Shown piece after piece: positions 17,087-25,673 of a stretch of 64,000 nucleotides of DNA (its first letter is position 1; the number at the start of each line of letters is the position of its first letter). The DNA comes from Calditrichia bacterium (lineage in GTDB: Bacteria; Calditrichota; Calditrichia; Calditrichales; Calditrichaceae). A model generated the notes under the pieces. The model had not been told where the DNA came from. It saw only the letters and a program-made list of their open reading frames with translations, and searched no databases. The translations under genes and the position numbers were made by a program. The DNA lies in contig JALSTK010000063.1 in the NCBI GenBank assembly GCA_026983775.1, positions 1 to 64,000 on the forward strand, in the 5' to 3' direction.

Positions 17087-18277
17087 ATGAAACGTATACT
17101 ATTAGCAATATTCATATGTACGACTCTGCTCAGGGCTCAACAGGTGAGGGGAACTCTGTCCACAGGAGTCTATATGGGAACCCCATTCTGGAATCGGGCG
17201 AATTTTTCGGAAGGAAATGTGATCGATGCCGAAGATTCCTTTTACCGTACGGTTAATCAGTTAAAATTGCAGGGGAAATTCGGAGAACATTTTCGGGTCG
17301 TTCTCAATACCATGCGTAATGACGGTTTCCAGAGTGAGAATCATCTGGCCGAAACGAAAATCTTCCGTTTCAATGTCCAATATCGTTTTAATCGGGGCAA
17401 GGTAATGTTAGGACGAATGGCACCTTTCCAAAGGTGGATTCGCGGCTCAATAGACGGTTTGGATATCCGTCTGAAAACTACAGCCCAACTTTCTTTTCAT
17501 GTTATCGGTGGCCAGTACATTCCTTACGGTAAATTATATGACAGCGAGCGTGGCAGAAGACTGGCGTATGCCGATGTCCGCTATCGGTTGAGCTCGAGCG
17601 CTTATAAAATTAAAGTATATAATGATGAAGGTGTTACCAAAGCAGGTGGAGATCTGTTCGGTCGTTTCGGTAAACTGCGTTTTAATGCGAATTATGGCTA
17701 TGATCTGACCCATAAAAAACTGGCAGATGGCAGTTTTAACCTATTTTATCCCCTCTCTTCCAAATGGTTTTTAACGGGTGACTACCGTTTATTCCGGGCC
17801 CAATCCTGGATGTTGGGCAAAGAGATTAAATTTAATGGCTATAGGATAGAGCGTTTTTTAATGAGCAGCCGTTATGGTCTGTCCGCAAATTATATGCTGA
17901 ATTTTACGCAAATGGTCACTCTTACAGAGACCAACGAAGACTATCTGACTATGCTTACGGTGGCCGGGCGTTTTTTCCAACTGGGATTTAACTATTTAGG
18001 CAGTAATCAGAATATGCAACGTATGGGAATGGTGTTGGGCGGTCAGTATCGATTCTTTAACCGCCTGCAGGTGTATGGAGGCGTGACACCGGTTGATTAT
18101 CTTTTCCTCAATGAAGAAGAGCATCAGCAAACGATTGCCTATTATTTCAGGATGCATTATCAAATATTTAAAAGCCTGTCGGTCAATGCCAATCTGAATT
18201 ATTATCAAAAAAATGAGACCCTGCATTCAAATCTTCGCGGCGGAGTCCGGATAATGTATTATTTTGGGAGCAATTAG
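17087..18277 (+). CDS. Outer-membrane beta-barrel, porin-like conduit protein
   Basis: 396 residues with a signal peptide (MKRILLAIFICTTLLRAQ). The mature chain alternates short amphipathic strands rich in Tyr, Phe, Arg and Gly (FRVVLNTMRNDGF, FRFNVQYRFNRGKVMLGRMAPF, VNANLNYYQKNET) and ends in GVRIMYYFGSN, as in outer-membrane barrels. It is flanked by cytochrome and rhodanese genes, which suggests that it is the channel of a porin-cytochrome conduit (ExtI-like by position). It has no haem motifs. The next gene begins 2 bp after its stop. Strand number and pore size cannot be read from sequence by eye. Confidence 0.78.
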   Translation: MKRILLAIFICTTLLRAQQVRGTLSTGVYMGTPFWNRANFSEGNVIDAEDSFYRTVNQLKLQGKFGEHFRVVLNTMRNDGFQSENHLAETKIFRFNVQYRFNRGKVMLGRMAPFQRWIRGSIDGLDIRLKTTAQLSFHVIGGQYIPYGKLYDSERGRRLAYADVRYRLSSSAYKIKVYNDEGVTKAGGDLFGRFGKLRFNANYGYDLTHKKLADGSFNLFYPLSSKWFLTGDYRLFRAQSWMLGKEIKFNGYRIERFLMSSRYGLSANYMLNFTQMVTLTETNEDYLTMLTVAGRFFQLGFNYLGSNQNMQRMGMVLGGQYRFFNRLQVYGGVTPVDYLFLNEEEHQQTIAYYFRMHYQIFKSLSVNANLNYYQKNETLHSNLRGGVRIMYYFGSN

Positions 18278-18279
18278 CA

Positions 18280-19149
18280 ATGAAGAAATTGATCTTTGGC
18301 GTTTTTCTATTGTTCGGTGTTATATGGGCATCCCAACAGATTCAATGGAAGTCGGATCTGATTTTCTCCCATAAATTTCATCATGATGAAGTAGAAGCGG
18401 ATTGTGCGGTATGCCATAAATCGGCCTTGACCAGTGAGCAGGGTACGGATGACCTTTTACCGGCAATGGAAACCTGCTATAGTTGTCATGACCAGGACGA
18501 TACGGAATGTAGCGTCTGCCATAAAACACCGGATGAACCGCTTGTTTTGCCGCGTATCACCGATTATTCAAAGAAATTTAATCATAAGTTGCACACAGAA
18601 AAAGGGATTGCCTGTCTAACCTGTCACGTTGGAATTAATGGAGCCCGGGGAGTAGAAGGCTCGCTCCATTTGCCGAAAATGGCTCGATGCATGGATTGCC
18701 ATAAAACCCCGCAAGATAGAGAGGGCTGTTACCTCTGTCATGAAAGAAACGAATCATTACTTCCTACAAGCCATCTGACGGACTGGCAACATCGCCACGG
18801 AGCGGTGAGCGAAGCCGAGGGACGTCAAAACTGTCGCTCCTGCCATCAGGAGGACGATTGTGTACAATGTCATCAGGGGGAGAATCTGGATAATCAGACG
18901 CACCCGGCTCAGTTTATCGCTACTCATTCCTTAAGCTATTTGACCCGTGAGAGTAATTGTTTTGCCTGCCACGAAGGAAAAACCTACTGCCGGGAGTGTC
19001 ATATGGATGTGGAGCATGTGGTACCGATGAATCATACCCTGGCCAACTGGCCGGCAGAGGGCCATGCTCAGGCTGCCCGTACGGATTATGATAATTGTAC
19101 GGTTTGCCATCAGTCCGACGATCCGATTTGCAGCCAGTGCCATAATTAA
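18280..19149 (+). CDS. Twelve-heme periplasmic c-type cytochrome
   Basis: 289 residues with a signal peptide (MKKLIFGVFLLFGVIWASQQ) and twelve CXXCH sites: CAVCH, CYSCH, CSVCH, CLTCH, CMDCH, CYLCH, CRSCH, CVQCH, CFACH, CRECH, CTVCH and CSQCH. FSHKFHHDE and FNHKLHTEKG supply distal His ligands of the c3/c7 type. Haem density is about one per 24 residues, so the protein is nearly all cofactor. It is tightly coupled to the barrel gene and probably fills or docks to the conduit on the periplasmic side. The final CXXCH is one residue from the C-terminus. Confidence 0.9.
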   Translation: MKKLIFGVFLLFGVIWASQQIQWKSDLIFSHKFHHDEVEADCAVCHKSALTSEQGTDDLLPAMETCYSCHDQDDTECSVCHKTPDEPLVLPRITDYSKKFNHKLHTEKGIACLTCHVGINGARGVEGSLHLPKMARCMDCHKTPQDREGCYLCHERNESLLPTSHLTDWQHRHGAVSEAEGRQNCRSCHQEDDCVQCHQGENLDNQTHPAQFIATHSLSYLTRESNCFACHEGKTYCRECHMDVEHVVPMNHTLANWPAEGHAQAARTDYDNCTVCHQSDDPICSQCHN

Positions 19150-19263
19150 TGGGAATGAAAAGGAAAGAAAGATAGAGTGTCTTTAGATCCAAACAATTCG
19201 TTATGTGGTAAAATAACAAAATGAAGGAGGGGAGAAAAAAAGAATACTTTTTAAATCCATTAT

Positions 19264-19279
19264 TGTGAATATATTCACT
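19264..19279. promoter_or_regulatory. CRP/FNR-family operator
   Basis: TGTGA-ATATAT-TCACT contains the perfect palindrome GTGAATATATTCAC (19265-19278) and fits the CRP consensus TGTGA-N6-TCACA with one mismatch. It lies about 107 bases upstream of the second rhodanese gene, in a 228-bp gap that suggests an independent promoter. Confidence 0.55.
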
Positions 19280-19377
19280 CAACTTGAAGGCCCTTTAAAA
19301 TTTGCTGTGACGGATCATAAACCCTATTTGCAGATATTTTGAAGGACTTTAACCCATTTTAAGAAAGGAGCATCGTT

Positions 19378-20367
19378 ATGTTCAAATCAGTAAGTGTATT
19401 TTTATTGATTTTCTCTTTGAGCTTTTTCATGGCTTGTTCCAGCAGCACCGAACCTAAAAAGGTATCGGAGTTCGATGTGGTTCGGAAAGCCCTGGATACC
19501 TATGTATCCGGAACCCAGGCTCCGGTTATTAGCGCTCAGGCTTTGCATGATAATTTAAACAGCTATTTTGTAGTCAGTGTCCGGGCTGCAGGCGATTATG
19601 CCAAAGGGCATGTCCCGGGAGCCATCAATATTCCCTGGCGGACCATTGCTCAGAAGGAAAGCATTGACAAGTTACCCGCGGATGGGAAAAAAATTGCTGT
19701 ATATTGCTATACCGGCCATACCGGTCAGGTCTCTTGCACGGTTTTAAATGCGCTTGGCTTCGAGGCGTACAATATGAAGTTTGGAATGATGGCCTGGACA
19801 ACAGATCCAACCGTACGCGTGCAAACCGCTTTTAGCGAAGAAACCGATGCCCATGACTATGCCGTTGAAACTAAAGCTAACACCCCATCCAAGACCTATG
19901 ATTTACCTTCCTTCGACAATACGGATTCGGATAAGGATGAAGATATCATCCTGGCTGCGGCCAATGCATATGTTTCTGTAAAAGCACCGGTAACTTCAGC
20001 CGCCGCCTTGCATGCTTTGATAACGGATAATGATACATCCAATGATCCTCAGATTGTCAGCGTGCGAAAGGCGGAGCACTATGCCATTGGGCATATTCCG
20101 GGCGCGATTAATATTTATTGGAAAGATATCGCCAAGACGGAAAATCTTAAAAAGTTAGACCCCAATCGTCCCATTGTCGTGTATTGTTATACGGGACACA
20201 CCGGCCAGATCGGGGCAACGGTTTTAAACATGCTCGGTTACGATGCTTTGAATCTGAAATTCGGGATTATGAGTTGGACCAAGGATCCCAACGTTCGTGT
20301 TCAGGCTGCTTTTAGTAACGAAGGGGATGCACATAATTATACCGTTACGACGGGTTCCAATCCTTAA
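19378..20367 (+). CDS. Second two-domain rhodanese-like lipoprotein
   Basis: 329 residues with a lipoprotein signal (FFMAC, Cys near 21). It has two very similar rhodanese domains, each with a VSVR...GHxPGAINI core and active loop CYTGHTGQ (near 119 and 269), each followed by a MKFG/LKFG-type segment and a VRVQ-A-F-E/N-E-DAH-Y repeat. The near-identity shows internal duplication. The loop differs from the first rhodanese protein (CYSGQTA/CYTGQTA). It has its own upstream gap with a CRP-like site and its own terminator, so it is probably a single-gene unit within the conduit region. A role in sulfur or selenium handling at the cell surface is possible but unproven. Confidence 0.88.
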   Translation: MFKSVSVFLLIFSLSFFMACSSSTEPKKVSEFDVVRKALDTYVSGTQAPVISAQALHDNLNSYFVVSVRAAGDYAKGHVPGAINIPWRTIAQKESIDKLPADGKKIAVYCYTGHTGQVSCTVLNALGFEAYNMKFGMMAWTTDPTVRVQTAFSEETDAHDYAVETKANTPSKTYDLPSFDNTDSDKDEDIILAAANAYVSVKAPVTSAAALHALITDNDTSNDPQIVSVRKAEHYAIGHIPGAINIYWKDIAKTENLKKLDPNRPIVVYCYTGHTGQIGATVLNMLGYDALNLKFGIMSWTKDPNVRVQAAFSNEGDAHNYTVTTGSNP

Positions 20368-20395
20368 AATAGGACTTAAAGAGAGGTGAATTTCG

Positions 20396-20426
20396 AAGGG
20401 CTGCCTTGGTGCAGCCCTTTCCCTTT
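20396..20426 (+). terminator. Rho-independent terminator
   Basis: AAGGGCTGC (20396-20404) pairs perfectly with GCAGCCCTT (20411-20419), followed by a T- and C-rich tail. It closes the rhodanese gene that stops at 20367. Confidence 0.75.
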
Positions 20427-20574
20427 CAGCCCATCCTCCTTTTTTCCTTTCAAACATGTTATGCTTTCCGACGATTTTTTGTACAATTTCTATTGAAAAT
20501 TGATGATTTTTCTTCCCATCTTAAGCTACGGAAAACATTTTGCATTCAATGAGTCGAACATGTAAATTAAGTGA

Positions 20575-20595
20575 AAACTGTAACTACTACAGTTT
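20575..20595. promoter_or_regulatory. Inverted repeat AAACTGTA-N5-TACAGTTT
   Basis: Perfect 8-bp arms with a 5-bp spacer, about 85 bases upstream of the start codon at 20681. It looks like an operator for a dimeric repressor or activator. The regulator is not identifiable. Confidence 0.45.
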
Positions 20596-20680
20596 AAATA
20601 AAATGAAAAATATCCATTAAACCCATAGTGAGAATGAATCGATTTATATAAAGGCAATTTACTAATCAAACGAGGTGTTC

Positions 20681-22591
20681 ATGCGAAAATTTTACATTCT
20701 GTTATTCTTCCTGCTTTCCTCCTATTCATTTTCCACTTTATTCGCTCAGGATTTAACCTGTCTCGATTGTCATCAGGAACATTCCTTAACGAAGAGTATC
20801 AATGATTCCACGGAAGTATCCGTTTATGTGGATACGACTCAATTGGCCCAGTCGGTACATGCCGATCTGGAATGCACGGATTGTCATGCGGTGGGCGCCG
20901 ATCATCCCAATGGCGGCCCGGTTCCGGACCCCACCTGTTCGAATTGCCATGATGACGAGCAGGAAGATTACGCAAAGAGTATACACGGTAAGGCGTATTC
21001 TAACGGTAATAAAACAGCTGCCAATTGCTGGAGTTGCCATGGCGCACATAACATCAGGGCACAAGATGACAGCACCTCCATGGTCAATAATAGAAACTTG
21101 CTTACAACCTGCGGTTCCTGTCATTCAAGGCCGGATATAATGAAACAATTTGGTGGCCATGCAGTGGACCCTGTTGCCGCCTTTAAAGAATCCATCCACG
21201 GAAAAATCTTTACCGAAGACCCGGAAGCGCCGGTTGCCAATTGCGTGGCCTGCCATGGTAGTCATGCCATTTTACCGGTTATCGAACCGGAGGCCAAATT
21301 AAATAAACTCAATATTCCCAAAACTTGTGGCGCTTGTCATGTGGAGGAGGAAAAAGAATATTACCAGAGCATTCACTGGGATGCGCTCAGGAGAGGCCAT
21401 TACGAAGCACCGGTTTGTACCGATTGCCACGGGGAACATAATATTCATTTAGCGGAAGGAGCAAAATCGGTTACGAATCCCAAACTTCAGGCCACCAAGC
21501 TTTGTGCTTCTTGCCACTCGTCTCCATCATTGATGGGAAAATTCGGACTGGACCCTCACCGACTTGATTCGTATATGAAAACATACCATGGTCTGGCTGT
21601 GCTGAAGGGATCACCCAGGGCGGCTACTTGTACCAGCTGCCATGAAGTCCATGCCATTCGCAGCAGTACGGACTCACTCTCCACGGTTTTTGTCGGCAAT
21701 CGTCAGAAAACCTGCGGTCAGTGTCATCAAAATGTTAGCAAAGATTTTGCTAATATCGATGTTCATCCCGTTACACTCAAGGGGCGAAATCCGGTTGCCT
21801 ATTTCTTTAAGATTATGTATACCTGGATGATTATTCTTGTGATCGGTGGAATGTTTCTACATAATTTTATTATTCTGTTTTACTATATACGCCAAAAGTG
21901 GAATACGGAGAAAAACGAACCGCGCTATCAAAGGTTCCAACGGGGGGAGGTCTATGAGCATTTTCTGCTATTTTTGGCTTTTTTCTTTTTGGCGGTTACG
22001 GGCTTTGCCTTAAAATTCCCAAATGCCGGTTGGGTGAAATTGCTGGTAAGTATCGGTATGGATGAAACCGTACGCTCTGTGGTGCACCGTATTGCGGCCG
22101 TTACCTTAGCGATCCTTTCCTTGATTCAACTTTATCGGTTTGTTATGACGCATAAAGGAAGGAAAGATTTCTTGTCCTTAATCCCAACCCGCGATGATTT
22201 GACCCAAATTTATCAGAATTTGCGCTTTTATCTGGGACTTTCCAAAACGCGACCTAAATTCGGCCGCTATGATTATGCTGCCAAGGCTGAATATCTGGCT
22301 TTGATGTGGGGTAATATGGTAATGGGATTAACCGGTTTTACGCTCTGGTTCCCGGAAATAGTGATGAGATATTCACCTACCTGGGTGTTTGAAACATTTC
22401 AGGTGATTCATTATTTCGAAGCCTGGCTGGCTGTTTTGGCTATTCTGGTTTGGCATATGTTCTTTGTAATCTTTCATCCGGAAAAATATCCAATGGATTT
22501 TACCTGGATAGACGGTAAGATAGCCGAAGAGGAATTTAAGCATGAACATCCTTTAGAGTATAAGGAGTTGATCGAAAATAAAGAAAAATGA
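20681..22591 (+). CDS. CbcL-like multiheme cytochrome c / cytochrome b fusion
   Basis: 636 residues. A signal peptide (MRKFYILLFFLLSSYSFSTLFAQ) leads to about 340 external residues with eleven CXXCH sites: CLDCH, CTDCH, CSNCH, CWSCH, CGSCH, CVACH, CGACH, CTDCH, CASCH, CTSCH and CGQCH. Then come about five hydrophobic helices (WMIILVIGGMFLHNFIILFYY, HFLLFLAFFFLAVTGFAL, VHRIAAVTLAILSLIQLYRF, YLALMWGNMVMGLTGFTLWF, FEAWLAVLAILVWHMFFVIFH) with paired His, like the di-haem b subunits of hydrogenase and formate dehydrogenase. Geobacter CbcL has this fusion and oxidises menaquinol for extracellular respiration. The same role is inferred here: quinol electrons to the periplasmic cytochromes of the conduit. 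The start follows GAGGTG. Confidence 0.9.
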   Translation: MRKFYILLFFLLSSYSFSTLFAQDLTCLDCHQEHSLTKSINDSTEVSVYVDTTQLAQSVHADLECTDCHAVGADHPNGGPVPDPTCSNCHDDEQEDYAKSIHGKAYSNGNKTAANCWSCHGAHNIRAQDDSTSMVNNRNLLTTCGSCHSRPDIMKQFGGHAVDPVAAFKESIHGKIFTEDPEAPVANCVACHGSHAILPVIEPEAKLNKLNIPKTCGACHVEEEKEYYQSIHWDALRRGHYEAPVCTDCHGEHNIHLAEGAKSVTNPKLQATKLCASCHSSPSLMGKFGLDPHRLDSYMKTYHGLAVLKGSPRAATCTSCHEVHAIRSSTDSLSTVFVGNRQKTCGQCHQNVSKDFANIDVHPVTLKGRNPVAYFFKIMYTWMIILVIGGMFLHNFIILFYYIRQKWNTEKNEPRYQRFQRGEVYEHFLLFLAFFFLAVTGFALKFPNAGWVKLLVSIGMDETVRSVVHRIAAVTLAILSLIQLYRFVMTHKGRKDFLSLIPTRDDLTQIYQNLRFYLGLSKTRPKFGRYDYAAKAEYLALMWGNMVMGLTGFTLWFPEIVMRYSPTWVFETFQVIHYFEAWLAVLAILVWHMFFVIFHPEKYPMDFTWIDGKIAEEEFKHEHPLEYKELIENKEK

Positions 22592-22592
22592 T

Positions 22593-22624
22593 AAAAAAAG
22601 GCTGCCCGGGGCAGCCTTTTTTGT
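22593..22624. terminator. Bidirectional rho-independent terminator
   Basis: GGCTGCC (22600-22606) pairs with GGCAGCC (22610-22616). An A run precedes and a T run follows, so it works in both directions and separates the CbcL-like gene from the convergent ferritin-like gene. Confidence 0.88.
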
Positions 22625-22644
22625 GTACTAAATGTAAAATACTA

Positions 22645-23115
22645 TTAAAATTCTTCGCCCATCAGACCTCTTTTGCTTTTATATTCCCGGTCGATGAGTT
22701 GACGGTGCTCTTCATCTTCCTCTGCCATGTGTTCCAGAAGAGTAGCCATTTCTGGGACTTTACAAATTTTGGCAAGGGCCTCATACTGTTTCTGGGCGTG
22801 AAATTCACGCTTCAGAGCGATATTCAGGATCTCTTCAACCGTGGAATCTTCGCAACACTCCCGTTCGATTATACCATAGGCTTCTAAGGCTTCCTTAAAA
22901 ACTTTATTATTGGGGATTTCACAATCCAAATCATAGAGCTCATTTTCCAGAATACCCTGAAGAATCTCAATGTGGCGGTCTTCGTCTTTCAGCAAAAATC
23001 CCAGGCATTTTTTGGTTGTCTTTAATTTGGTTATTTCCCGGCCCTGTTCATAAAGCTGTCTTATCTTCTTTTCATTTTCAATGGAGGCTTCTAAAAAATC
23101 CCGTAAGGTATGCAT
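22645..23115 (-). CDS. Ferritin-like (rubrerythrin-family) di-iron protein
   Basis: 156 residues predicted to be almost all helix. Glu and His residues recur at the spacing of a ferritin-like four-helix bundle: ASIENEKKI in helix 1, KDEDRHIEIL in helix 2, LKREFHAQKQYEAL in helix 3 and EEDEEHRQLID in helix 4. There is no rubredoxin domain. Such proteins bind a di-iron centre and serve in peroxide or oxygen defence or in iron handling. It is a single minus-strand gene, and a 556-bp gap without an obvious gene lies upstream. The exact subfamily is uncertain. Confidence 0.75.
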   Translation of the reverse strand: MHTLRDFLEASIENEKKIRQLYEQGREITKLKTTKKCLGFLLKDEDRHIEILQGILENELYDLDCEIPNNKVFKEALEAYGIIERECCEDSTVEEILNIALKREFHAQKQYEALAKICKVPEMATLLEHMAEEDEEHRQLIDREYKSKRGLMGEEF

Positions 23116-23671
23116 GATCGGTCCTTTGAGTTCAATAAAAGGTCTTTTGATTTTACGCCAATTTACAGAACATATTCTGTTATTTGCAAGAGAATTAATT
23201 CATTAGGCAGGGCCGACTTTTTATAAAAAACAGGAATGATCCGTAAGAAAGTTAAAAATACGGTGTTAAAGCCAATCCCTTCTGATATTTTCTTCTCCTG
23301 TTAACATCACGAGCGGATCATGAATGATGGAGTTACCCATTAAACGGCCTTCTGGCTCTCCTTTTCATTATAGTTTGTATGAAAACGTGAACGTAAGCTA
23401 CGAAAGGGATGCAGCCCAGTCCTGTTTCCCTGTCATTCACAGGCACAGTATCCTGTCGTGCCTGCCTGCTCATTGGCAGGCCCAATGGGTTGGGATTTCA
23501 TAGCAACCGGTTCTTAATCACCGCCGGCGTCGAGGAAACCATGTAAATGTCGGGTGTGGGGGAAGAACATGGGACCTTCTTCATATAGCCGTTGTGGATA
23601 CAACCAAAAAAAGGCACAGGAGCGGGCAGAGTTCTAAATAAGGAAAGGTTACAAATCAAACCAAACGAAGT
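23116..23671. other. Non-coding gap, possibly structured RNA
   Basis: 556 bp with no convincing gene on either strand. It contains GC-rich self-complementary stretches in a more AT-rich setting, for instance GCCTGC (23464-23469) with GCAGGC (23476-23481), and purine-rich motifs such as GTGAACGTAAGCTACGAAAG near 23384-23403. The style resembles part of a group II intron or another folded RNA. No reverse transcriptase, domain V or intron ends are visible, so I give no name. Confidence 0.3.
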
Positions 23672-24616
23672 TCAGGAACCCAGCAAATTATTGGCTTTCA
23701 GAAAAATATGTCGGGCCCTTAGGCCATAGCGGTCCAGTAATTGATCCGGGGTGCCGGATTCCGCATAGTCTTCCAGTCCGATGAAATCCATTTTTACCGG
23801 AAAAGATTTGGCAACAGCCCTGGCCAGAATACTGCCTAAACCGCCATCCAACAGGTGTTCTTCCACCACCAGTATGGCTTCGGTCTCCCTGGCGCATTGT
23901 TCGGCCATCACCTGATCGATAGGTTTAACGGTATGGAAATCCACGACTCGTGCGGAAACACCTTCCTTTTGCAAAAGATCGGCTGCTTTTAAGGCTTCGG
24001 CAACCATAAGTCCCATAGCAGCGATGGTTATATCCGTGCCCTGACGCATGATGTGAGCTTTGCCCAGGGTAATGGTAGTCCGCTCATCATAAATGATAGC
24101 AGCTTTCGGCCGACTGGTACGGATGTAAACCGGGCCCTTGTGTTCGGCAATTTGAGGTAACAATTGACGCATGGCTATTTCGTCGGCAGGAACGACAACC
24201 GTAAACCCGGGTAAGGCACAGGCCAGGGCTACATCTTCTATACCCATCTGCGAGGGACCGTCTTCGCCGATACTGATTCCGGAATGAGAGCCGCACAATT
24301 TCACATTCAGGCCGGGATAGGCCACGGATTGGCGCATCTGATCGAACCCTTTACTCATCAGAAAAGTGGCAAAACTACTGGCGAAAGGAATTTTCCCGCT
24401 GGCGGCCAGCCCGGCTGCAATGGAAACCATATTTGCTTCGGCAATTCCGATATTAAAAAAACGATCCGGAAAGGCAGCCTGAAAACGATTGGCCATGGTG
24501 GATTTGGAAAGATCGGCATCCAGTACGATAATATTCGGATTCCTCTTACCCAATTCGACCAATGTCTCTCCATAAGCCAACCGGGTTGCTTTTCCTATTT
24601 TAAAATCAGTTGCCAT
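23672..24616 (-). CDS. tktB: Transketolase C-terminal half (pyrimidine and C-terminal domains)
   Basis: 314 residues that match the second half of transketolase: the pyrimidine-binding domain with DADLSKSTMANRF, GIAEANMVSIAAGLA (the Glu that activates thiamine diphosphate) and SHSGISIGEDGPSQMGIED, then the C-terminal domain with VDFHTVKPID and VVEEHLLDGGLG. With the upstream gene it would form a two-subunit transketolase of the non-oxidative pentose phosphate pathway. Split enzymes of this kind are common in archaea and many bacteria. The gene follows the N-terminal half by 32 bp. Confidence 0.93.
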   Translation of the reverse strand: MATDFKIGKATRLAYGETLVELGKRNPNIIVLDADLSKSTMANRFQAAFPDRFFNIGIAEANMVSIAAGLAASGKIPFASSFATFLMSKGFDQMRQSVAYPGLNVKLCGSHSGISIGEDGPSQMGIEDVALACALPGFTVVVPADEIAMRQLLPQIAEHKGPVYIRTSRPKAAIIYDERTTITLGKAHIMRQGTDITIAAMGLMVAEALKAADLLQKEGVSARVVDFHTVKPIDQVMAEQCARETEAILVVEEHLLDGGLGSILARAVAKSFPVKMDFIGLEDYAESGTPDQLLDRYGLRARHIFLKANNLLGS

Positions 24617-24648
24617 TATTCATTTATCCTGTTTTAGATTGAAAAAAA

Positions 24649-25494
24649 TCAGTTCTCTTTTTCGAGTTTAGTACGTTGTAGCTGTAACTCAGCCAGCGCC
24701 TGTTGCAATTCCTCTTCGTTTGGAGCGGAACCGTGGAACTTATTATTATTTTCCATAAAAGAAATACCTTTGCCCTTAACCGTATGGGCGATAATGATCG
24801 AAGGACTGCCGCGGTGAACTTTGGCCTCGTTGAGAGCATAAAGAGCGGCTCTCATATCATGGCCGTCAATTTCGATAACATGCCATTTGGCAGCCAACCA
24901 TTTTTCCTTGATGGGATTTAAATCCAAAATGTGTTTTGTAGAATCATCCAGCTGAAAACCGTTAAAATCCAGGATAACGTTCAGGTTGTCCAACTGGTGG
25001 TGTCCGGCGAAGAAGGCACTTTCCCAAATCTGGCCCTCATCGGATTCCCCGTCACCGATCAATGCGAATACCTGCCATGGTTTACGGTCCATTTTTGCAG
25101 CCAAGGCCATACCGATACCGATTGAAATCCCCTGGCCCAGGGAACCGGTAGAGGCTTCCAAAACAGACAGTTTGCGTTTATCCGGATGGCCCTGCAAAGG
25201 GCTACCCAGTTGACGGAGGCTATTAAGCAATTTTTTCTCAATATAACCCGCTTCGGCCAGGGCGGCATAGAGTACCGGTGCAGCGTGCCCCTTGCTGAGG
25301 ATGAAACGATCACGGTCTTCCCATCCGGTATTCTGTGGATCATGCTTCAATATACCGCCAAAATAAAGGGCTGTAATCATTTCTACAGCAGATAAAGAAC
25401 CCCCGGGATGGCCGGATTTAGCCTTGGCGATCATCTGAACAATATCCTGACGGATCGTGTTGGCAATCAATTTTAGATGAGTCAGTTCTGTCAT
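24649..25494 (-). CDS. tktA: Transketolase N-terminal half (thiamine diphosphate domain)
   Basis: 281 residues that match the pyrophosphate-binding half of transketolase: KSGHPGGSLSAVEMITALYF, DRFILSKGHAAPVLYA, GSLGQGISIGIGMALA and the thiamine-binding motif GDGESDEGQIWE...LDFNGFQLDD. The start at 25494 (MTELTH) has a TAGGA seven bases upstream; the open frame extends 13 codons further without support. It forms an operon with the C-terminal half. It is divergent from the glucosylglycerate genes. Confidence 0.93.
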   Translation of the reverse strand: MTELTHLKLIANTIRQDIVQMIAKAKSGHPGGSLSAVEMITALYFGGILKHDPQNTGWEDRDRFILSKGHAAPVLYAALAEAGYIEKKLLNSLRQLGSPLQGHPDKRKLSVLEASTGSLGQGISIGIGMALAAKMDRKPWQVFALIGDGESDEGQIWESAFFAGHHQLDNLNVILDFNGFQLDDSTKHILDLNPIKEKWLAAKWHVIEIDGHDMRAALYALNEAKVHRGSPSIIIAHTVKGKGISFMENNNKFHGSAPNEEELQQALAELQLQRTKLEKEN

Positions 25495-25673
25495 AAAATT
25501 CCTATGGATTCTGGTTTGGATATTAACCGACAACTGTGTATTTTTCAGAAGAGTAAGTTAATTGGTTGTAGAAATTTTTGCAAACATTTTTAGTTTTATA
25601 TTTGGTAAAACAATTCTTGACTTTTCGCTAAATTAGTGGCATTTTTAAATACAGGACTATTTAGAGCGTACTC

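Larger units (their letters stand above)
20368..20680 (+). other. Intergenic region upstream of the CbcL-like gene
   Basis: 313 bp with no gene. It starts with the rhodanese gene terminator and includes a GG-N10-GC element at 20530-20543 ending in TTGCA, compatible with sigma-54, and an inverted repeat AAACTGTA-N5-TACAGTTT at 20575-20595. The GG-N10-GC element is about 138 bases before the ATG, which implies a long leader; its -24 half is poor. Confidence 0.45.

Noticed and set aside
23116-23671. Complete group II intron
   Set aside because: No reverse transcriptase, no domain V hairpin and no clear intron ends. Only vague resemblance remains.
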